DNA from: Firm-04 sp045600205
Lineage (GTDB): Bacteria > Bacillota > Clostridia > Oscillospirales > Ruminococcaceae
NCBI GenBank assembly: GCA_045600205.1
Contig: JAZRXM010000005.1
Span: 93,988-157,987, forward strand
DNA: 64,000 nucleotides
Direction of reading: 5' to 3'
Position 1 is the first letter of the stretch. Every line of letters begins with the position of its first letter. The notes beneath the pieces were generated by a model. That model saw only the letters and a list, made by a program, of their open reading frames with translations, did not search any database and had not been told where the DNA came from. Shown piece after piece: positions 42,301 through 50,559 of the stretch. The translations under genes and the position numbers were made by a program.

Positions 42301-43887
42301 TTAATTCTTCGAAAAATCCAATAGTTCCAGACCTTCGTTTTTCTCCAATGCCCAGCGGATATTCCATTCACTGGTAAACAACAGCAAATACTGATCTTTG
42401 AAGTCCTGCACCAGCTTGGTATCCGAACTGATGGTCAGGTGCGAAGGCGTTTCCACCTCACCGCCGATCCAGCGGATATACTGATATGACAGCGGCTCAC
42501 GGATGATTTCCACATTATATTCCGTGCGCATACGATGCTCAAAGACCTCAAATTGCAGCACGCCGACCACGCCGACGATTACTTCCTCCATACCCATATC
42601 AGGCTCGTGGAAGATCTGGATGGCACCTTCCTGTGCGATCTGCATGACGCCCTTGACAAACTGCTTGCGCTTCATGGTATCCTTGTGGCGGATACGGGCG
42701 AAATGTTCGGGAGCAAATGTCGGGATGCCCTCAAATACGACCTTTTTGTTTGGTGCGCAAATCGTATCACCGATGGAAAACAGACCCGGGTCAAACACGC
42801 CGATGATATCGCCTGCATAAGCCTCGTCAACGACCTCACGGTTTTCCGCCATCATCATCTGCGGCTGTGAAAGACGCATTTTCTTATCGCCCTGCACATG
42901 GTATACTTCCATATCGCGGTCAAATTTTCCGGAGCAAATACGCAAAAATGTGACACGATCGCGATGTGCCTTGTTCATATTCGCCTGAATCTTGAACACA
43001 AATGCCGTGAAGTCCTCATCAAACGGAGAAACCTCCTCACCGCCTGCAATTCGTGCCAGCGGAGGCGGTGTCAGCTCCAGAAAACGTTTCAGGAACGGTT
43101 CTACGCCGAAATTGGTCAGTGCAGAGCCGAAAAACACGGGTGTCAGGTTACCTGCCTGAATCGCATCCACATCAAATTCCTCGGATGCGCCATCCAACAG
43201 TTCGATGTCCTCCGCAAGCTGCGCATGATTTTCCTTACCAATCAACGATGCCAGTGCCGGATCATCGGGTGAAACCTCGGTTTTCGATACGGTATGTGCG
43301 CCGCCGCTTGCCTCAAACGAGAGAATGTGACGCGTTTCCAGATCAAAAACGCCGCGGAATTCTTTACCGCAGCCGATCGGCCAGTTGACGGCGTAGGTTT
43401 TGATGCCCAGCTCGCGCTCGATCTGCTCCAGCAGATCAAACGGATTCCGCGCTTCGCGGTCCATTTTGTTGATGAACGTAAAAATCGGAATGTGGCGCAT
43501 GACACAGACCTTGAACAGCTTTCTGGTCTGATTTTCAACGCCCTTGGAAGCGTCAATGACCATGATTGCCGCGTCAGCAGCCATCAAAGTACGATAGGTG
43601 TCCTCCGAAAAATCCTGATGTCCCGGGGTATCCAGAATGTTGATGCAAAAGCCCTGATACTCAAACTGCATGACAGACGAGGTAACCGAAATACCACGCT
43701 GTTTCTCAATTTCCATCCAGTCTGATACGGCATGGCGTGCGCTTTTTTTACCCTTGACCGCACCTGCCATCGAGATCGCCCCTCCGTAGAGCAGCAATTT
43801 TTCCGTCAGCGTCGTTTTACCGGCGTCAGGGTGCGAAATGATCGCAAACGTGCGACGGCGGCGGATTTCCTCCTGAATTGTTGACAA
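42301..43887 (-). CDS. prfC: Peptide chain release factor 3
   Basis: A 528-residue GTPase that recycles RF1/RF2 after termination. G1 is ISHPDAGKTTLTEKLL, then the switch II stretch LDTPGHQDFSED and G4 in FINKMDREAR; the C-terminal domains match RF3 (VGVVGVLQFEVFEHRMRTEY, read in parts). The start is taken at TTG 43887 with GGAGGG at 7-nt spacing; the open frame extends upstream to 43968 across the promoter and is not coding there. Confidence 0.95.
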   Translation of the reverse strand: MSTIQEEIRRRRTFAIISHPDAGKTTLTEKLLLYGGAISMAGAVKGKKSARHAVSDWMEIEKQRGISVTSSVMQFEYQGFCINILDTPGHQDFSEDTYRTLMAADAAIMVIDASKGVENQTRKLFKVCVMRHIPIFTFINKMDREARNPFDLLEQIERELGIKTYAVNWPIGCGKEFRGVFDLETRHILSFEASGGAHTVSKTEVSPDDPALASLIGKENHAQLAEDIELLDGASEEFDVDAIQAGNLTPVFFGSALTNFGVEPFLKRFLELTPPPLARIAGGEEVSPFDEDFTAFVFKIQANMNKAHRDRVTFLRICSGKFDRDMEVYHVQGDKKMRLSQPQMMMAENREVVDEAYAGDIIGVFDPGLFSIGDTICAPNKKVVFEGIPTFAPEHFARIRHKDTMKRKQFVKGVMQIAQEGAIQIFHEPDMGMEEVIVGVVGVLQFEVFEHRMRTEYNVEIIREPLSYQYIRWIGGEVETPSHLTISSDTKLVQDFKDQYLLLFTSEWNIRWALEKNEGLELLDFSKN

Positions 43888-43926
43888 ATAAGATCCCTCC
43901 ACAAAAAATTCTTGACATACGAGGAT

Positions 43927-43955
43927 ATTATAGCACATTTCCGTGCTGCTTGCAA
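43927..43955 (-). promoter_or_regulatory. Promoter of prfC
   Basis: On the minus strand TTGCAA (43950-43955), 17 bp and TATAAT (43927-43932). The sequence TTGCAAGCAGCA is shared with the dnaJ promoter. Confidence 0.75.
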
Positions 43956-44065
43956 CATTTTTTTGCATTTTACGAAAGAATGCGGAGATTTGAAAGCAGA
44001 GTGCCGAAAATCAGCAGCAAAAATTGTGAGAAATGCCGAACACTTAGAAATTTTGTTGTAACATA

Positions 44066-44094
44066 TTGCATTTATGTGTAAAATTTGCTATAAT
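44066..44094 (+). promoter_or_regulatory. Promoter of the zinc-ribbon membrane protein gene
   Basis: TTGCAT (44066-44071), 17 bp and TATAAT (44089-44094). Confidence 0.7.
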
Positions 44095-44139
44095 TACTTT
44101 AGCATTTTTCAATGAAAAAATCAAAGGAGGACCCACGAT

Positions 44140-44814
44140 ATGTTCTGTATGAAATGTGGAAAAGAAATCCCGAATGGAAGCACTGTTTGCCCTGAATGCG
44201 GCGCACAGACCGCTCCCCCACAAACCCCGCCGCCCGCAGCAAATGTCACCGCCGGTGCAGCATCCACGATATCCAATGCAGCGGCAGCTTTTTCCGCCCT
44301 TTCCAAGCGCACAATCGCAAAAATCGCCATTGTGATCGCATTAGTGACGTTTTTCCTTCCTTTTGTGACCGTTTCGTGCAACGGCGGAGGAAAAGACCTG
44401 AAGGAAACCTACTCGGGCTTTTCACTCATGACCGGTATGAGCTCCGACGACGATGAAATCGCATCTCAAAGCAAAGACGGCGGCAAAACCAACATCTGGC
44501 TGTTCGGCAGTGCGGGTACGGCAGTCGCTGCACTGGTGGTGCTGTGTTTGAAGAAAAAGTCCAAGATTGCTGCAATTTGCAATGCAGTCAGTCTGGGCTG
44601 TCTGGCATTGTTCCGCCTGACCTTCAAAGGCTATTATGACATTTCAGGCAGCGATTACGAAAAATACATTGATGTGGACTTCCGATTCGGATTAACGATA
44701 TGCGCGCTGTTCCTGATTATTTCGCTCATCTATTGCCTGATATCTCATACGGAGGATCAAAGCAGCAGTGGAAAAACTCCAACATCAAACGCACCCAATA
44801 CCACCGGTATATAA
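44140..44814 (+). CDS. Zinc-ribbon membrane protein, unknown
   Basis: A 224-residue protein. An N-terminal zinc ribbon (CMKCGKEIPNGSTVCPECG) is followed by an Ala/Pro-rich linker and four hydrophobic segments (about 66-84, 123-141, 145-162 and 185-205). An extra-membrane loop after the first segment is rich in Asp, Ser and Gly. Such zinc-ribbon membrane proteins are common in Firmicutes and mostly of unknown role. AAGGAGG precedes the ATG. It overlaps the DNA glycosylase gene by 47 bp. Confidence 0.75.
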   Translation: MFCMKCGKEIPNGSTVCPECGAQTAPPQTPPPAANVTAGAASTISNAAAAFSALSKRTIAKIAIVIALVTFFLPFVTVSCNGGGKDLKETYSGFSLMTGMSSDDDEIASQSKDGGKTNIWLFGSAGTAVAALVVLCLKKKSKIAAICNAVSLGCLALFRLTFKGYYDISGSDYEKYIDVDFRFGLTICALFLIISLIYCLISHTEDQSSSGKTPTSNAPNTTGI

Positions 44815-45280
44815 CGCAGAATCGCGCATTCTGATACTCGGTAGTTTTCCGTCGGTCAAATCCCGCGAAGCTAAATTTTTCTATGGTCACCCGCAAAACC
44901 GATTCTGGAAAGTGACATCTGCGATTTTTGGCGAGCGCACGCCCGATACAATCGAAAAGAAAACAGCGTTTCTGCTGAAAAATCACATTGCCGTGTGGGA
45001 TGTGATCGCATCCTGTGAAATTGCAGGCTCCTCAGACAGCAGCATTCGGAATGTTGTGCCAAATGATTTGAGCATCATCCTGCAATCCGCGCAAATCCGT
45101 CAGATTTACGTCAACGGCGGCACTGCTGCAAGGTACTACCAGAAATACCAACTGCCTGTCACAAAAATGCAGGCAGTGACCCTTCCATCCACCAGCCCAG
45201 CCAATGCCGCATGGCAGATTGAACGTCTGATGACGGCATGGAGCATCATCAAAAACAACGCAGAACAGGAATTTTTATGA
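44768..45280 (+). CDS. DNA-deoxyinosine (hypoxanthine) glycosylase, UDG superfamily
   Basis: A 170-residue DNA glycosylase of the hypoxanthine-DNA glycosylase group (UDG family 6). ILGSFPSVKSREAKFFYGHPQNRFW is the family motif region (read in parts), and the C-terminal loop is PSTSPANAAW. It would remove deaminated bases such as hypoxanthine from DNA. The start is GTG 44768 with GGAGG 12 nt upstream, inside the previous gene; a later start would cut into the first strand. Its stop overlaps the next ATG. Confidence 0.85.
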   Translation: MEKLQHQTHPIPPVYNAESRILILGSFPSVKSREAKFFYGHPQNRFWKVTSAIFGERTPDTIEKKTAFLLKNHIAVWDVIASCEIAGSSDSSIRNVVPNDLSIILQSAQIRQIYVNGGTAARYYQKYQLPVTKMQAVTLPSTSPANAAWQIERLMTAWSIIKNNAEQEFL

Positions 45281-45813
45281 GTACGCTATATTTTACACGC
45301 CACGGTGAGACCGTCTGGAATGTCGCAAACAAAATCTGCGGCGCAACCGATATCCCGCTGACCGAAAAGGGACACGCGCAGGCAATTGCCCTCGGGGAGT
45401 ACATTCGGGATGAACAGTTACCAATTGATGCGATTCTCTACTCCCCGCTCATGCGAGCGGCAGATACCGCGAACCACATCTCAGAAATCACGGGGATTCC
45501 TGCATTTGCTGAGCCTGCCCTCACTGAGCAGAATTTTGGGAAATACGAAGGCACTCCGCGTGACAGCGCATCTTTCATGATTGCAAAAGCGCATATCTCC
45601 GATCGTTTTGACGGCGGAGAATCCATGTTGCAGCTTGGGCAGCGCATTTACAATCTCCTCGACCGCCTGAAAGACGACCCCCGCACGTATCTTCTGGTAG
45701 CGCATGGCGGCATCGCCCGCATGGTGCGCACCTATTTCACAGACCTCACCAATGAAGAATTTGCACGCAGCGGCTTGAAAAACTGTGAGCTGCTCCGATA
45801 TGAATTCAAATAA
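45277..45813 (+). CDS. Histidine phosphatase family protein
   Basis: A 178-residue phosphoglycerate-mutase-like phosphatase. The catalytic RHG is in LYFTRHGETVWN with the phosphorylated His9, and the second histidine lies in LLVAHGGIARM. Glu in LTEQNFGKYEG is the likely proton donor. The substrate is uncertain (alpha-ribazole phosphate, sugar phosphates or others). It overlaps the glycosylase gene by 4 bp (ATGA), so the two are translated together. Confidence 0.88.
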   Translation: MSTLYFTRHGETVWNVANKICGATDIPLTEKGHAQAIALGEYIRDEQLPIDAILYSPLMRAADTANHISEITGIPAFAEPALTEQNFGKYEGTPRDSASFMIAKAHISDRFDGGESMLQLGQRIYNLLDRLKDDPRTYLLVAHGGIARMVRTYFTDLTNEEFARSGLKNCELLRYEFK

Positions 45814-45856
45814 AAAAGTTCCGTTTCCCGTGAAAAATCGGGGAACGGAACTTTTT
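45812..45856. terminator. Bidirectional terminator between the phosphatase gene and trxB
   Basis: AAAAAAGTTCCGTTTCCC and GGGGAACGGAACTTTTT form a long stem with A and T runs on both sides. Confidence 0.9.
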
Positions 45857-45858
45857 GT

Positions 45859-46761
45859 TTATCCCAAGTATCTGCAAGCCGCCAACGCCGCGATTGCGCC
45901 GTCTGCGGTTGCCGTGACCACCTGACGCACCGCCTTGGTACGACAGTCGCCAGCCACAAACAGACCCTCCGTTTGCGTGGTGCAGGCTTCATCCGATACG
46001 ATATAACCATACTCGTTCAGACCTGCAAGTGAAGCAAATGCTTCATTTTCGGGCTTTTGTCCGATTGCCACGAACACGCCGCTGACGGCAAGCGTTTCTT
46101 CGTTGCCGCCGCGCGAAATGGTCAGACCCGTGAGCACATCATTTCCTTGCAGAGCGGAAACCGTCGCATCCACGATGATTTTCACATTCGGCAGTGCTGC
46201 AATCTTATCCTGCAATGCCTGCTCACCGGTCAGCGTGGGCAAATTCTGTACGATCGTGACAGATTTGCACGTTTGTGCAAGCAAAACCGTATCTTGAAGT
46301 GCTGTATTGCCGCCGCCGATGACCGCAACATCCTGACCTTTGAAGAATGCGCCATCGCAGACCGCGCAGTAGCAAACGCCGGAACCTACGAGATTTTCCT
46401 CATTTGGCAGACCCAGTGTCCGATGCTTGGAACCTGTTGCGAGAATCACTGTGCGTGCCTGATAATCTCCGTAATCGCCTCGCAGCGTAAATACGCCATT
46501 TTCCTTGGCAATGCCCGTGATGTTGTCCATTTCAAACACAGCACCCTGCGCCTGAGCCTGTTCCAACATCTGCTCAGAAAGCTCTGCGCCGCTGATTTCC
46601 AGCTTGGTCGGATAATTTTCCACTTTCGGGGAGTAGGTGATCTGCCCGCCGAAGTTTTCTTTTTCCAGCACCAGCACGGATTTTCCGGCACGTCTGGCAT
46701 AGAGTGCAGCGGTCAGACCCGCAGGTCCCGAGCCGACCACTGCAATATCATACAGTTTCAT
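45859..46761 (-). CDS. trxB: Thioredoxin reductase
   Basis: A 300-residue flavoprotein. The FAD motif is VVGSGPAGLTAALYA, the redox-active cysteines are in CAVCDG, the NADPH motif is VIGGGNTALQD, and the C-terminal FAD motif is GLFVAGDCRTKAVRQ. It shares one base with the end of nrdD, so it is translated from the same message. Because NrdD carries a redoxin domain, this reductase may supply its electrons. Confidence 0.94.
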   Translation of the reverse strand: MKLYDIAVVGSGPAGLTAALYARRAGKSVLVLEKENFGGQITYSPKVENYPTKLEISGAELSEQMLEQAQAQGAVFEMDNITGIAKENGVFTLRGDYGDYQARTVILATGSKHRTLGLPNEENLVGSGVCYCAVCDGAFFKGQDVAVIGGGNTALQDTVLLAQTCKSVTIVQNLPTLTGEQALQDKIAALPNVKIIVDATVSALQGNDVLTGLTISRGGNEETLAVSGVFVAIGQKPENEAFASLAGLNEYGYIVSDEACTTQTEGLFVAGDCRTKAVRQVVTATADGAIAALAACRYLG

Positions 46762-49172
46762 CAGGCATTTGCCTCGCTTGCGCCGCAGCAGCCGCCCTTC
46801 ATAGCGACTTCTTCCGTAAATTTGCGGATATTCGATACATTGACAATGCGGTCAAAGCTGTCGCCGTTGGGCACGATCAGGGTCGGAGCCTGCTTGACGC
46901 CATACTTTGCGACCAACTCCGCTTCCTCGTCGGCAATCAGCTTTTTATAGGAAATGCCTGCTTTTTCGAGGAATGTAGCTGCCATTTTACAGTTCGGACA
47001 GGTCTTGGTGGCAAACAGCATGACCTCGCCTGCTGCCTCTGCGGGTGCGGATACAGTCAGCGGAGATCCGGTCGGTACACCATTGCGCTTCAGCACGGAA
47101 TTTGCGATGTTGTAAACCTTTCTGTCTTTGAACTCCTGTGACTTGCCGTCATTGAAGTTTTTCACAGGGCGATAGTAGCCCGTGATACGGCTGTAAACCT
47201 CGGTTTCCTTACCGCAGTGCGGACAGGTCGGCTGCTCACCTGCCAGATAACCGTGCTCGCGGCAGACCGAATAGGTCGGCGAAAGGGTGTAGTAAGGCAG
47301 CTTGTAGTTTTCTGCGATTTTGCGCACCAGATTTGCGGCAGCTTTCCAGTCGGGGAGCTTTTCGCCGAGGAATGCGTGGAATACCGTACCCGAAGTGTAG
47401 CAGGTCTGCAAATCATCCTGAATATCCAGTGCGGAGAAAATGTCCTCGGTATAGCCGACAGGCAGGTGCGAACTGTTGGTGTAGTAGGGAGTGTCGCCCT
47501 CCTTGACTGCCGCGGTAATGATATCCGGATAGCGTGCAACATCGTGCTTTGCCAGACGATAAGTGGTGGATTCCGCCGGGGTTGCCTCCAGATTGTAGAG
47601 GTCACCGTACTTCTCCTGATAATCCGACAGACGCTCACGCATATGGTCAAGCACCTGCTTCGTGAAGATCTGGGTTTCGCGGTGGCTCATATCCTTGCGG
47701 AGCCATTTTGCGTTCAGACCGACTTCGTTCATGCCGATCAGACCGATAGTGGAGAAGTGGTTATCGAGCGAACCCAGGTAACGCTTGGTGTAAGGATACA
47801 GACCCTCGTTGAGCAGCTTGGAGATGATGGTACGCTTGATTTTCAGGGAACGTGCCGCAATATCCATCAGCTTATCCAGACGGGCATAGAACTCATCGGA
47901 ATCTGCTGCCAGATAAGCGATACGCGGCATATTGATGGTGACAACTCCGATGGATCCTGTGGACTCGCCGCTGCCGAAGAAACCGCCTGTCTTTTTGCGC
48001 AGTTCTCTCAAATCGAGGCGCAGACGGCAGCACATGGAGCGGACATCACTGGGTTCCATATCGCTGTTGATGTAGTTGGAGAAATAAGGCGTACCATATT
48101 TGGAGGTCATCTCGAACAGCAGGCGGTTGTTTTCGTTGTCCGACCAGTCAAAATCGCGGGTAATGGAGTAGGTCGGGATCGGATACTGGAAGCCTCTGCC
48201 GTGCGCATCGCCCTCGATCATGGTTTCGATGAACGCCTTGTTGATCATGTCCATTTCCTTTTTGCAGTCCTTGTACTTGAAGCCTGCGGGCTTGCCGCCG
48301 ACGATACAGTCGAGTTCTGCAAGGTCATTCGGAACGGTCCAGTCCAGCGTGATGTTGGAGAACGGTGCCTGTGTGCCCCAGCGGGACGGAGTATTGACAC
48401 CGAAAATGAACGATTCAATGCACTTTTTGACTTGATCATAGGGCAGATTGTCCGCCTTGACAAATGGTGCAAGGTAGGTATCAAACGAGGAGAATGCCTG
48501 TGCGCCTGCCCACTCGTTCTGCATAATACCGAGGAAGTTGACCATCTGGTTGCAGAGCGTTGCCAGATGCTTGGCAGGTGCAGAGGTGATCTTGCCTTCC
48601 ACGCCGCCCAAGCCTTCCTGAATGAGCTGTTTGAGAGACCAGCCTGCGCAGTAGCCTGTCAGCATGGAGAGGTCATGCAGGTGCAGATCGCCCGAGCGGT
48701 GTGCATTTGCAATTTCCTCATCGTAGATCTCAGAGAGCCAGTAGTTTGCGGTGATCGCACCCGAGTTGTTCAGGATCAGACCGCCGACCGAATAAGTAAC
48801 GGTGGAATTTTCTTTCACGCGCCAGTCGGTCACCTTGACATAGCTGTCAACGGTATCTTTGTAATCCAGAATGGTGGATTTCATATTACGCAGCTTTTCG
48901 CGCTGCTTGCGGTAGAGGATATATGCCTTGGCGACATCCGCATAGCCCGCCTCGCTCAGTACAGCCTCCACGCTGTCCTGAATGTCCTCAACGGTGATCA
49001 TGTCATCTTTGATTTTCGGCTCAAAATGCGCTGTCACGCGCAATGCGAGCATATCAATCACAGAGGGATGATACTGCTTATTGGTTGCTTCGAATGCTTT
49101 GCGGATCGCCTCAGAAATTTTTTCGATGGAAAAGTCAACAATTTTACCGTCACGCTTGGTAACCTGATACAT
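46761..49172 (-). CDS. nrdD: Anaerobic ribonucleotide reductase NrdD fused to a C-terminal redoxin domain
   Basis: An 803-residue class III ribonucleotide reductase. An N-terminal ATP cone (about 1-95) precedes the barrel. The glycyl radical site is Gly665 in SRITGYYRP, next to zinc ligands CPHC (650-653). The normal protein would end near residue 700; here about 85 more residues form a glutaredoxin/NrdH-like domain with CPNC (725-728) and end in GGCCGASEANA with a pair of vicinal cysteines. The RITGYYRP form and the redoxin fit the NrdD2 type, which uses thiol reductants rather than formate. It lies between nrdG and trxB. Confidence 0.93.
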   Translation of the reverse strand: MYQVTKRDGKIVDFSIEKISEAIRKAFEATNKQYHPSVIDMLALRVTAHFEPKIKDDMITVEDIQDSVEAVLSEAGYADVAKAYILYRKQREKLRNMKSTILDYKDTVDSYVKVTDWRVKENSTVTYSVGGLILNNSGAITANYWLSEIYDEEIANAHRSGDLHLHDLSMLTGYCAGWSLKQLIQEGLGGVEGKITSAPAKHLATLCNQMVNFLGIMQNEWAGAQAFSSFDTYLAPFVKADNLPYDQVKKCIESFIFGVNTPSRWGTQAPFSNITLDWTVPNDLAELDCIVGGKPAGFKYKDCKKEMDMINKAFIETMIEGDAHGRGFQYPIPTYSITRDFDWSDNENNRLLFEMTSKYGTPYFSNYINSDMEPSDVRSMCCRLRLDLRELRKKTGGFFGSGESTGSIGVVTINMPRIAYLAADSDEFYARLDKLMDIAARSLKIKRTIISKLLNEGLYPYTKRYLGSLDNHFSTIGLIGMNEVGLNAKWLRKDMSHRETQIFTKQVLDHMRERLSDYQEKYGDLYNLEATPAESTTYRLAKHDVARYPDIITAAVKEGDTPYYTNSSHLPVGYTEDIFSALDIQDDLQTCYTSGTVFHAFLGEKLPDWKAAANLVRKIAENYKLPYYTLSPTYSVCREHGYLAGEQPTCPHCGKETEVYSRITGYYRPVKNFNDGKSQEFKDRKVYNIANSVLKRNGVPTGSPLTVSAPAEAAGEVMLFATKTCPNCKMAATFLEKAGISYKKLIADEEAELVAKYGVKQAPTLIVPNGDSFDRIVNVSNIRKFTEEVAMKGGCCGASEANA

Positions 49173-49262
49173 GATGAAACCTCCGATTTGAATTGATTGG
49201 ATTTGAATAGAACAGACTGAACAAAAAGTTTAAATCGACAACCTGTCAAAAATATGTGACTC

Positions 49263-49292
49263 ATGGGGGAACCACTTCATAGGGTTCCCCAT
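49263..49292. terminator. Hairpin between nrdG and nrdD, repeated-stem type
   Basis: ATGGGG-GAACC and GGGTTCCCCAT pair with one bulge. It lacks a T-run towards nrdD. The flanking sequence 49295-49395 resembles, inverted, 340-414. Confidence 0.5.
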
Positions 49293-49403
49293 ACCCCCTC
49301 CTGATGTTTTGGAAGGAGAAGGGAAATTTCGCCGACTGCGGTCGGCGACCAAAGGCTCTGCCTCTGGACTTCGCGATTTTTTGAAAAAAATCGAGTAAAA
49401 CTT

Positions 49404-50096
49404 TTATGATACACCGCGGAGTTTTGCGTTTGGCACAAACGGCAGAACCGCATCCAGCAGCGTATGCATTTCCTGCGTACTGAGTCCGCCGACACCCGAC
49501 GAGATCAAATCGCCGGAATCGCGGAAACCTTGCAGATAGTAGTGTTCCGCACCCTGAATCCATTTGCCGATGCGGACAAAATCCTCCGCAGTGTGGTAGC
49601 CTCTGACCACCGTGGTACGGAATTCATAAGGCAAGCTTCCCTGCATCAAAAAGCGGATGCTTTCGTTGATCTGCTCAATGTGCGGATGCTCTGTGCCTGC
49701 GGTCAGAGCATACTTTTCAGGGGCATTTTTGATATCCATTGCCACCATATCGAGCAGCCCTGCTTCACAAAGACTGCGCAGCATCTGCGGATTGGTGCCG
49801 TTGGTATCGAGCTTGATCCGGTACCCAAGCGCACGGATCTCCCGAATCAGATCGGGCAGATCGGGATGCAGCGTGGGTTCTCCGCCCGTAATGCAGACGC
49901 CGTCCAGAAGTCCCTGCCGTTTTTTCAGAAAAGCAAGCAGTTCCGCAAGCGGGATCTCCTGTGCGGGCGGCTGTGTCACCAGCCCTGCATTGTGACAAAA
50001 CGGACAGCGAAAATTGCATCCCCACAGGAACACGGTACAAGCGGTGTGTTCGGGATAATCCAGCAATGTCAGCTTTTGTAATCCTGCAATTTTCAC
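49404..50096 (-). CDS. nrdG: Anaerobic ribonucleotide reductase activating protein (radical SAM)
   Basis: A 230-residue radical SAM protein with the CxxxCxxC cluster motif at Cys27, Cys31 and Cys34 (CNFRCPFC) and the SAM-binding GGEPTLHPDL. It is longer than E. coli NrdG and belongs to the pyruvate-formate-lyase-activase-like NrdG2 type that goes with NrdD2. It would form the glycyl radical on NrdD. Tandem NrdR boxes lie upstream. nrdD follows after 231 bp. Confidence 0.9.
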   Translation of the reverse strand: MKIAGLQKLTLLDYPEHTACTVFLWGCNFRCPFCHNAGLVTQPPAQEIPLAELLAFLKKRQGLLDGVCITGGEPTLHPDLPDLIREIRALGYRIKLDTNGTNPQMLRSLCEAGLLDMVAMDIKNAPEKYALTAGTEHPHIEQINESIRFLMQGSLPYEFRTTVVRGYHTAEDFVRIGKWIQGAEHYYLQGFRDSGDLISSGVGGLSTQEMHTLLDAVLPFVPNAKLRGVS

Positions 50097-50170
50097 GACC
50101 TCACCTGCCTTTTTGTTCCCGAAAACGGGTCTGTATTCCGCGTTTATAATTTTATGATTTTCTTCTCAAA

Positions 50171-50186
50171 ACACAACATATAGTGT
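50171..50186 (-). promoter_or_regulatory. NrdR box 1
   Basis: ACACTATATGTTGTGT in the gene direction, a close match to the NrdR consensus ACACWATATATWGTGT. Confidence 0.85.
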
Positions 50187-50202
50187 TTGTTAAAGATTTC
50201 AC

Positions 50203-50218
50203 ACACAATAATTCGTGG
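50203..50218 (-). promoter_or_regulatory. NrdR box 2
   Basis: CCACGAATTATTGTGT in the gene direction, a weaker match, 16 bp from box 1. This gives a 32-bp centre-to-centre distance (three helical turns), typical of paired NrdR sites, just downstream of the -10 box. Confidence 0.75.
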
Positions 50219-50229
50219 TCAGTAGTTTG

Positions 50230-50258
50230 ATTATATCAGCTTGCCACTCGTTTGTCAA
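50230..50258 (-). promoter_or_regulatory. Promoter of nrdG-nrdD-trxB
   Basis: On the minus strand TTGACA (50253-50258), 17 bp and TATAAT (50230-50235): a full consensus promoter with the NrdR boxes immediately downstream. Confidence 0.85.
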
Positions 50259-50397
50259 GCCCTATTTTTTCAGATCATTCCGCTGTCGCATCCCCGTTTG
50301 GGCGATTCCACGAGGTTTTTTTATAAAACCAAGATGATTGACGAATCCGTAGAATTCGCAAGAAAAAAACGACCCGTTTCTGTCATTTCGGATAAAG

Positions 50398-50425
50398 TCT
50401 GCGCAGGAAGCCGAAATTGCGCAGA
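50398..50425 (+). promoter_or_regulatory. Inverted repeat upstream of the PL11 promoter
   Basis: TCTGCGCA, 12 bp, TGCGCAGA. It ends 38 bp before the -35 box, in the position of an activator site. The binding protein is unknown. Confidence 0.45.
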
Positions 50426-50462
50426 ATGGACATCATGCAACAATACAGGTGACAATTGATTA

Positions 50463-50492
50463 TTGCTTTTTGCCGCGCAAATTGTGTATAAT
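50463..50492 (+). promoter_or_regulatory. Promoter of the PL11 gene
   Basis: TTGCTT (50463-50468), 18 bp and TATAAT (50487-50492). Confidence 0.6.
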
Positions 50493-50559
50493 AGTAGAGT
50501 ATACACAGAGAGAACCGCCTTTTGGCGAGGGGCTATACTTTGAAACTGAGGTGCTATCT

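Larger units (their letters stand above)
50097..50559. other. 463-bp divergent intergenic region: NrdR boxes, two promoters, PL11 upstream inverted repeat
   Basis: Contains the nrdG promoter (50230-50258) and two NrdR-box-like sites on one side and the PL11 promoter (50463-50492) with an inverted repeat (50398-50425) on the other. No gene was called here; an open frame at 50241-50459 has no ribosome binding site. Confidence 0.75.

Noticed and set aside
49173..49262. A separate promoter for nrdD
   Set aside because: A TTGACA is present on the minus strand near 49245-49255 but no acceptable -10 box follows at the right distance; co-transcription with nrdG is more likely, though unproven.
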